From the NCBI RefSeq assembly GCF_010093535.1, contig NW_022985203.1:408143-472142 (forward strand): DNA of 64,000 nt, in the 5' to 3' direction. Under the pieces are notes generated by a model. That model ran no database searches and was not told the DNA's origin. It worked only from the letters and a program-made list of their open reading frames with translations. The stretch's first letter is position 1, and each line of letters opens with the position of its first letter. Position numbers and translations under genes: made by a program. Positions 57,462-64,000 of this stretch are shown here, piece after piece. The stretch is from Lindgomyces ingoldianus (taxonomy: Eukaryota > Ascomycota > Dothideomycetes > Pleosporales > Lindgomycetaceae).

Positions 57462-57668
57462 TGTAATAACAAGCACTGTCTCTACTACTGTATAGAGCTA
57501 GGGAAGCAAGGTAGAGTAGGTCGGCTCTATTTCAGCTAAACTAGGATGGGGAGTGAAGGAGGCGAAGGGTTTTCGCGAGAGAAAAGCTTGCGCAGCGCCA
57601 AGGCGCTAGCGCGCTCGCTTAACCCTTAGCGGGATCATGTGACTAGCAGCGGAGCTTAACAAGCAGCA
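57462..57668 (-). repeat. right (5') LTR of the old Gypsy element
   Basis: 207 bp, partner of 33411-33617. It is much less AT-shifted (for example gcgcagcgccaaggcgctag) and is followed by less AT-rich sequence to about 57,720. Confidence 0.8.
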
Positions 57669-57768
57669 CCGTCTAGTGCTGGCGATAGATTGATTCGATT
57701 TGTAGATCAATCCGAATCCACGCTATCCTGAATCTAGATTAGATTCTTAAATTAATTTATAGTCTTAG

Positions 57769-58983
57769 TTATCTCAGCAAGCTCAGACGGGATGGGGAGA
57801 GAGCCTTAACAGGGGCAAGCCCCTGCTAGTAGCTTTAGTAGCGCAAGCCCCATCTCTCTAGCTAATAAGAGTATAAGAAAGGCTTTCTCTCCCCAGCTGT
57901 CTAAGGGACTTTTGTAATTTTTTAGGTGATATTGTGGTTCTAAACCTCCTCTACTATGCACTAGCTTAACTAAGAATTACTGTAGCTCTACCACTTTTTG
58001 TCTAAACTAGGTTAGATTTTAATAGGTAATAGAGACAGTCTCTAGCTATATTCTAACATTTTTGTAACCTAATTCTAACAAGATTTAGCAGAGTATTGCG
58101 CTATTAAGTCCTGCGCAGGACATTTTAATAACCCTATAACTACACCTTAATGCGACTCCCTAACTACACAATATATTATCTTTAGAATTTAAGGCCTGTC
58201 TAAGACAGGCTCTATTAGAGAGCCTGCAAAATTTTAGGAGATTTAGGCTGCTAGTTGTTAAGCTAGATAGTAGGCTAGGGACATTACAATTGCTCTTATG
58301 TCTGCAGCTTAACTAGCTGTTGTCTAAGGACTCTAAGGACTCTAAGGATCTAGGAGCTGTCTCAGACTAGCTCTATTAGGGAGCCTGCAAAATTTTAGGA
58401 GATTTAGTCTACTAGTTGTTAAGCTATAGTCTAGTAGATAGTAGTCTAGGGACGTCGCGATCGCCCTCATGTCTGCAGCTCAACCAGCTGTTGTCTAAGG
58501 ACTCTGAGGATCTAGGAGCTGTCTCAGACTAGCTCTGTCAGGGATCCTGCAAAATCCTAGGGAATTTAGTCTACTAGTTGTTAAGTTCTAGTTAGGAGGG
58601 CAATACTATAAATCTAAAATTAGGGTATAGATAGGTTAAAGTTCTGCGCGCGTTTAGATTTTTCTCTGCTAATAATAGTTAGAATTTAGTAAAAAATATA
58701 CTATTTTATAGCTATAGCTTGTCTCTATATTCTATTAAATTCTAAGCCTATTTAGACATATAGTAGTAGAGATATTGTAAATCTAATTCTATTGTAATGC
58801 TCTTAAAATAGGCCTATTTATAGAAAAAATCACAAAAGTCCCTTAGACAGCTGAGGAGAGAAATGCTACTGACAGGGGTCAGAAACTGCTAACCCCCCAG
58901 GCCATACTCTATTTGGAGTAGCAATATGCATGGTGGTTTGTGCGTCCTCGGTTCTCTCCTCACGTCTAAGCTAGCTGAGATAA
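57769..58983. mobile_element. 1.2-kb non-autonomous hAT-like element
   Basis: Starts TTATCTCAGCAAGCTCAGAC and ends with the near-complement (ctaagctagctgagataa), flanked by a perfect 8-bp TSD, AGTCTTAG (57761-57768 and 58984-58991). An 8-bp TSD points to the hAT superfamily. A second, inner pair of inverted repeats (57,884-57,922 and 58,824-58,863, including cagctgtctaagggactttt) makes the ends strongly foldable. There is no transposase frame. The centre holds a tandem repeat (58,185-58,590). RIP is patchy. Confidence 0.75.
58185..58590. repeat. tandem repeats inside the hAT-like element
   Basis: About two and a half copies of a 165-180-bp unit containing agagcctgcaaaattttagg, agtctactagttgttaagct and gctgttgtctaaggactct. 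The middle copy keeps RIP-spared sequence (gggacgtcgcgatcgccctc), while the first copy shows the AT-shifted form (gggacattacaattgctctt). Confidence 0.85.
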
Positions 58984-59596
58984 AGTCTTAGCTAAAAATT
59001 TGCTTCTCTATTAACAAAACAACTTTAAAAGTCTTATATAATAAAATCCTATAAATTAAGCTTAACTCTAGTGCCTAAAAATAAAGGTAGTAACATTAGA
59101 AACTTTATATAACTACTAATGTCTAATAAACCTACTAAACAAAACAGCTATCTTCTTTAATACTATAATTTTTATAATTATAACTATACTTTAGAGGTTA
59201 TTATAAACTTTTAAAGGCACTTAAAATCTAACTACTAAGTTTTAGTAAAGGATACTCTTTTTTTTATATAATAAGTAGGTGCTATTAAACTCTAAGAGCT
59301 ATAAAACTACGCAGAACCTTATATAAAAAAAGATATATAGAATGCTGTGTTTAAAGCCTATCTAGACAAAGATATTATTTAAAAGGCTTTTATATAACTA
59401 ATTATTTAACAGCGTCTTACTCTTTTAGTTATTAAATTATTATCCTTTTAAGCTTTTATATAAGCATTAAATTCTGTTGCTAGAGAGGCTATTTTAGTTT
59501 TACACTCTACTATTTATACAGTAATCTAAAGCTATTAGTATAAAAAAAAGCTTATTCTTTAGCATAAAATTTAAACAGTAACATTAAAAATTAATA

Positions 59597-61458
59597 ACGT
59601 ACTTTATAGGCAAGTTGCTTACACACCTAAGTTGCTTACTTTTGCTAAGACTTTACTACACTACTTTTTTATACTAATGCATTTTTAACAACACTACTTA
59701 AACATGTTAAAGAAATGTTAAATACAGCTTACACTTTAAGCTTTTAAATAAAACATAATACTTTTTAAGTAACACACTGCAGCTATCTATAAAGTCTTTT
59801 AAAATATAATAAGTAACTAACACACTAAATAACTTTTCTAAGCTAATTATATAGCTAACTTATAAAAGCTAAATAATAATAAAAAGTAAGTAATTATTTA
59901 GCACATACTTAAGCTAAATGTGTAAGAATTTCCTTTTTAGCTAGTAGCTATAGCTAATATAGCTAATTTTTTACATACTAAGCATAATATAAGCTATATT
60001 AGTATAAACTAGCTTAATATATTTATTAAGTGTTACTTAAAGCTTAAAGTAAAGTTTAAGTATAACTATAACTATAAAAAAGCTTTTTATAAAAATTCTA
60101 TAGTAATTTAAAGCTAGTTTAACTTTATAAAGAATATTAAAGCTAAGTATAGCATTTAAGATAATAATATGTATAACTTTAATAAAATAAAGTTTATAAT
60201 AGGCTAGATATCTACTAAAGCAGTTGTTATAAGTTTAGAGAGATAAGAACAGCTAAAAGCAGTCTAGCTAGGTAACTAGAAGTAGATAACAGCTATTTAA
60301 GGCATTAATGCTAAAAAGTAGGCTATTTTACTTTTTATTATTTTTTAAAGTAGTAACTACTTTTTAAACTAGTATAAAAAAAATCTACTTTAAAATTAAG
60401 TTATTATAATCTTTAAGTGTAGCTAGACTACTAATTAGCTTAGTCTAGACTAGTTAAAGCACTTTAACGCGCATATAAAAAAGTGTACTATTAGCAGCTA
60501 CTATCTACTAGTTATTAATAGCTATAAGAGCTATAACTTACTTTATTTTTAGTAATACTATAAAAATAATAAGATTATTACTATTTATATGCTTTTTTAC
60601 TTATTACACTTTTTATAGCTACTTAATATAGGTTGTTTTACTCTTTTAAAAAAAGCATATAAGCGCTAAGCTAAAAACCTTATACATAACTAAATTACTT
60701 ATATTATAAAGATAAAGTTTTTACTATGCTTTAAAGTAGCTTATAATGCTATAATTACTTTTAGTAATATCTAAGAAGAGTTTTAAAGCACTAGATTAGT
60801 TTTTTTTTAACCTATAATAAGTTATAATAGGCCTTAATGTAAAGTTACGCACTTTATTACTACTACTACTTATATATAACAAGCCCTAGTAGTTGTAAAC
60901 TCTAAGTAATACTTTAAAACTTAAGTTATAATTAATGCTTATAAAAATAAAAATTTAAAAGCATATAAATAGTTTACTAACTTTTATAATTAAAGTGTTT
61001 AAAAAAGTTTTAAAAAGAGTAGTAATAATTATATATAAGCTAGTGTTAGTGTAATAAAAATTACTAAGCTTTAAGCAGCTAATAAGGCTACTACATAACA
61101 TAAATTACATAAAAGAAAGTAGATTAAAGTAGAAAAAACTTTAATAATTTAAAAAAGCTTACACTTAACAGCTCTAAAAAAGTTTAAGGCGCACAGTAAT
61201 AAAAAAAAGGCAAAAAAGCAGGTGTAAGCTAAAGTAAGTAAGCTATTCTAAAGGCGCTGCAAACAGTGCAATTAGACTAGGCATAACACGCAAATGTGTA
61301 AGCAAGAAGCAGAAGTAGTATCTAAATAATATTCTAGGCTATACTGTACTATATAGTGCTAGAGCAGGTTGTTATAGGCTATAATAGAGTTTGTTAGGGT
61401 GGGGTCTTGGCAAAAGTAAGCAACTCAGGTGTGTAAGCAACTTGCCTATAAAGTACGT
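59597..61458 (+). mobile_element. Fot1/pogo-like transposon 3, uninterrupted 1,862 bp
   Basis: Reference copy of the family: TIRs of about 55 bases starting ACGTACTTTATAGGCAAGTT, with TSD TA (59595-59596 and 61459-61460). The plus-strand end of the transposase is readable at about 61,250-61,320, with a CKQCNxTRHNxxMCKQE-type Cys/His motif, followed by the terminal repeat. The rest is RIP-decayed. It is inserted in the hAT transposase relic. Confidence 0.85.
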
Positions 61459-62120
61459 TATTATACTTAATTTTTAAACCTTTTTAAACTAAATTTTATT
61501 TATTATAATTACTAAACACTTTATATAAAGCTTAGATAATACTGTTACTAAACACTTTTTTACTTTATAACTAGTTTTAGGCTATTTTAGTAAAAAACAG
61601 TTCTCTATACTTTATATAGTACTTAAGAAGTACAAGATTACTAGAAATCTAAAAGCAGTTATTAAAGATAATGCTAGCACTAATAACACTCTTTATTATA
61701 TAATTAGCAAGTAGTATTTTAACAAACTTAATCTGTATTAAGATTTTAAGAATAAAAGAGTTTACTATTTTAGTTATATTATTAATTTTATTATGTAAGC
61801 ATTTTTATTTTTAAGTTTATATAAAAGTTATCTTAAAAATCTTAAAGCTATAGACTTTAAAAAAGTAAATAAATTACTCTCTAATTTTATATAATAAGAT
61901 ATAATTAGAGCTATTAGTCTTCTTAGTAAACTTTATAATATTATAGTCTATATTTATAGTTTAGAGCTTTATATAAATAAGTTTATCTTATAAGCTAGAC
62001 AGATAATACCCTTAGATAATTATATAAGATAAAATAGCTAGTATTACATAATTAATACAGTAATTAAGCTTAAAATGCATGTAGATTTCTATATTAAAAA
62101 CTAACTTAATTTTAAATATA

Positions 62121-63219
62121 ACATACTTTACAGGCAAGTTGCTTACACACCTAAGTTGCTTACTTTTACTAAGACCCTACTAAACTACCCTTCCTACACT
62201 AATGCATTCTCTATAACACTACTTAGATGTGCTAAAAGAATGTTAGATATAGCTTATGCTCTAAGCTTTTAAACAAGATATAAAACTTTTAAAGAAATGT
62301 GCTACAGCTATATATAAAGTCTTATAAAAAATAATAAATAACTATAGCGCTAGATAACCTTTACAAGCTAATTCTATAGCTAAATTATAAAGGCTAGGTA
62401 ATAAAAAAAGTAGGTAATTATTAAGACTATACTTAAGCTATATACGTAAGGAATTTCTTCTTAGATAGCATTTATAGCTAATATAGCTAATTCTTTACGC
62501 ACTAAGCGTAATTTAGGCTATGTTTATATAAACTAGCCTAGTATATTTATAAAGTGTTATTTAAAGCTTAAAGTAAAGTTTTAAGTATAAGTATAGTTAA
62601 AAGATATTTAGCTAATTATAAACCTTATTTTGCTAAAGTTGTACATGTTATTATTCTAGATACTATACTTAGCTTTAATATTCTTTATAAGGCTAAACCT
62701 GCTTTAAATTACTCTAAGACTCTTATAAAAAGCTTTTTTATAGTTATACTTATACTTAAATATTACTTTAAGCTTTAAATAATACTTTATAAACATACTA
62801 GGCTAGTTTATATAAATATAGCCTAGATTATACTTAGCGTGTAAAGAATTAGCTATATTAGCTATAAATGCTATCTAAGAGGAAATTTCTTACGCATATA
62901 GCTTAAGTATAGTTTTAATAATAACCTGCTCTTTTTTATTACCTAGCCTTTATAATTTAGCTATAAAATTAGCTTATAAAGGTTATCTAGTACTATAGTT
63001 ATTTATTATCTTTTATAAAACTTTATATATAGCTATAGCATGTTTTTTTAAAAGTTTTATGTTTTATTTAAAAGCTTAGAGTGTAAGCTGTATCTAACAT
63101 TCTTTTAGCATGTCTAAGTAGTGTTATAGGGAATGCATTAGTGTAGAAAGAGTAGTTTAGTAGAGTCTTAGCAAAAGTAAGCAACTTAGGTGTGTAAGCA
63201 ACTTGCCTATAAAGTATGT
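62121..63219. mobile_element. foldback derivative of the Fot1-like family
   Basis: 1,099 bp with TIRs starting ACATACTTTACAGGCAAGTT and TSD TA (62119-62120 and 63220-63221). The right half is not the normal right end but an inverted copy of the left end. Both flanks carry the same subterminal sequence (ctaatgcattc..., then aacactacttaga), in opposite orientation. Arms of roughly 480 bp enclose about 125 bp of unpaired centre. It has no C-terminal transposase part, so it is non-autonomous. Confidence 0.75.
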
Positions 63220-63936
63220 TAATACTTTAAAGATAAAAAATTAAAAAATGCTTTATATAATAAAAACATTTTTATAAATTTTTAAAAATGTAATCCTTTA
63301 AAATAAAAAAGATGTAAAATGCCTTAAATAAGCTCTTTCTTTTCTATAGATCTTACAGACTTACATAATAGCTTTTTTAGCAAAACATAAAAAAAGAAAT
63401 ATATAATTTAATAAAAATTATATTATATAAGCTACCTAGGCACTTACAGCATAGTAAAAATAGTAAGACTTACTTTAAAAGCATTTTTTTTACTAAATTA
63501 TAACAGTTTTACACCTTTATTATTATATAAACTAGGCTAATAAAGTAATGCTTGCCTTAAGGTTCTTTACTAAAAACTAAAAAGTATAAAAAGCTTAGCT
63601 TAAATAATTCTAGCTTAATTTTTAATCTAAATATTAAAATTTATTATTAACACCTCTCTAAGGTAAAGTGTAAGAGTAAAAAAAATAATAGGCTACTTAT
63701 TATATAACAGCATAGATTATTTTTAAAGTCTAAAATTATTTAATTAAAGCTATAACTAAGCAAATTTTTATTAATTAGGCTTTAGTAAAGAATCTAGATA
63801 AGTAAGTAGAGTATATAAAAAAGCTAGTAACAAAAAGGGTTAAAGATGTGTTAAAATAGTAGCAGAATAACATATAATAATTTTAGTAGCCTTTTTTTAC
63901 TTATCTTACACTTAAGATCTACTTTATACTACTTAT

Positions 63937-64000
63937 TGTAAGGACGGAGCTCTGTACCACTACGCTAATACAACTAAAAAGGTGCGAATAATTAACTAAC
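63937..64000. repeat. start of another LTR of the small LTR family, cut by the window edge
   Basis: TGTAAGGACGGAGCTCTGTA and the following bases match the first 64 bases of the LTR at 35,503. Whether it is a solo LTR or a full element lies outside the window. Confidence 0.85.

Larger units (their letters stand above)
33411..57668 (-). mobile_element. old Gypsy retrotransposon broken by at least six nested insertions
   Basis: Two 207-bp direct repeats (33411-33617 and 57462-57668) start TGTRATRACAAGCACTG and end AGCA. Removing the elements inserted between them leaves about 6.7 kb, a normal Gypsy size. On the minus strand the order fits: gag-like reading at about 57,270-56,600 (ETLQLNKL, AYITYTIEESLELYYTNYS), then RT at about 41,040-40,200 (YVNYxKLN, FTKLDI, FxHYIN, IISTN patterns, with many stops). 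The pieces are 33618-35079, 35636-35705, 36838-37198, 39223-39299, 39952-41062, 41377-42559, 49763-50095 and 55765-57461. I find no matching TSD outside the two LTRs, so the ends may have been changed by recombination or decay. Confidence 0.7.
59000..63930 (+). pseudogene. decayed hAT transposase, split by two Fot1-like elements
   Basis: Plus-strand reading with many stops gives the order of a fungal hAT transposase. There is a BED-finger-like HLKSNY block near 59,215 and an N-terminal block at 59,400-59,520 (QRLTLLVIKLLSF, ALNSVAREAILVLHSTIYT). Then, after the insertion at 59,597-61,458, come ITRNLKAVIKDNASTNNTL at about 61,635-61,700, FSYIINFI near 61,770, and AIDFKKVNKLLS then IPLDNYIR-NS-YYIINTVIK near 61,850-62,060. 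After the second insertion (62,121-63,219) only scattered fragments remain. Trp and Gln positions are stops. It cannot be functional. Confidence 0.65.

Noticed and set aside
20431..64000. Search for a novel intact gene cluster or defence system in the AT-rich block
   Set aside because: No open frame above about 100 codons exists there; everything recognisable is decayed transposable element sequence or short RIP-spared islands.

Overview
The window comes from a filamentous ascomycete (Pezizomycotina). The evidence is short GT-AG introns of about 45-130 bases with CTRAC-type branch sites, typical ascomycete gene structures (RXT3, BTN1, DPH1), and a two-part layout. Bases 1 to about 20,430 are balanced in GC and gene-dense. 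Bases about 20,430 to 64,000 are an AT-rich block of transposable elements with the scars of repeat-induced point mutation (RIP): C-to-T changes on both strands, Trp and Gln codons turned into stops, and no long open frame. I cannot name the species from sequence alone.

Gene-rich part, left to right: a possible exon running off the left edge (-); RXT3, a histone deacetylase complex subunit (-); BTN1/CLN3, a vacuolar membrane protein (+); an unrecognised acidic-tailed protein (+); ATP5, the OSCP subunit of mitochondrial ATP synthase (-); a protein with an F-box-like/2EXR-type N-terminus (+); a repetitive cell-surface protein with a predicted signal peptide and GPI tail (-); ribosomal protein S8 (+); and DPH1, diphthamide biosynthesis (-). 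These are single-copy housekeeping or hypothetical genes with no evident pathway link. I rebuilt exon joins by hand from splice consensus and reading frame.

AT-rich part: almost all of it can be resolved into nested insertions with target-site duplications (TSDs). (1) A 1,862-bp Fot1/pogo-like DNA transposon (20,535-28,064) is split by a chromodomain Gypsy element on the minus strand (21,694-27,356, TSD TATAA). (2) A less mutated island (28.1-29.7 kb) holds a broken Pro/Ser-rich coding region. (3) Two diverged retroelement fragments follow, the second carrying an unmutated solo LTR (TSD CTTAG). (4) An old minus-strand Gypsy spans 33,411-57,668. Its roughly 6.7 kb of own sequence is interrupted by a 550-bp non-coding LTR element, two Fot1-like elements (one containing a solo LTR), a second non-coding LTR element, an unmutated 320-bp insert, a 7.2-kb Copia element, and a second copy of the chromodomain Gypsy in plus orientation. 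(5) A 1,215-bp non-autonomous element with 8-bp TSDs (hAT-like) lies next to a decayed hAT transposase. That transposase is itself split by a full 1,862-bp Fot1-like element and by a 1.1-kb foldback derivative. (6) Another copy of the small LTR begins at 63,937 and runs off the right edge.

The most interesting material is the small non-coding LTR family. It has 128-174-bp LTRs, about 295 bp of RIP-spared interior, a hairpin across the LTR/interior junction, and a variable number of 24-bp units inside the LTR. Also notable are the foldback transposon, the Fot1-like element with duplicated GGCCGGCC motifs in perfect terminal repeats, and the sharp AT/GC boundary about 200 bases from the DPH1 start codon.
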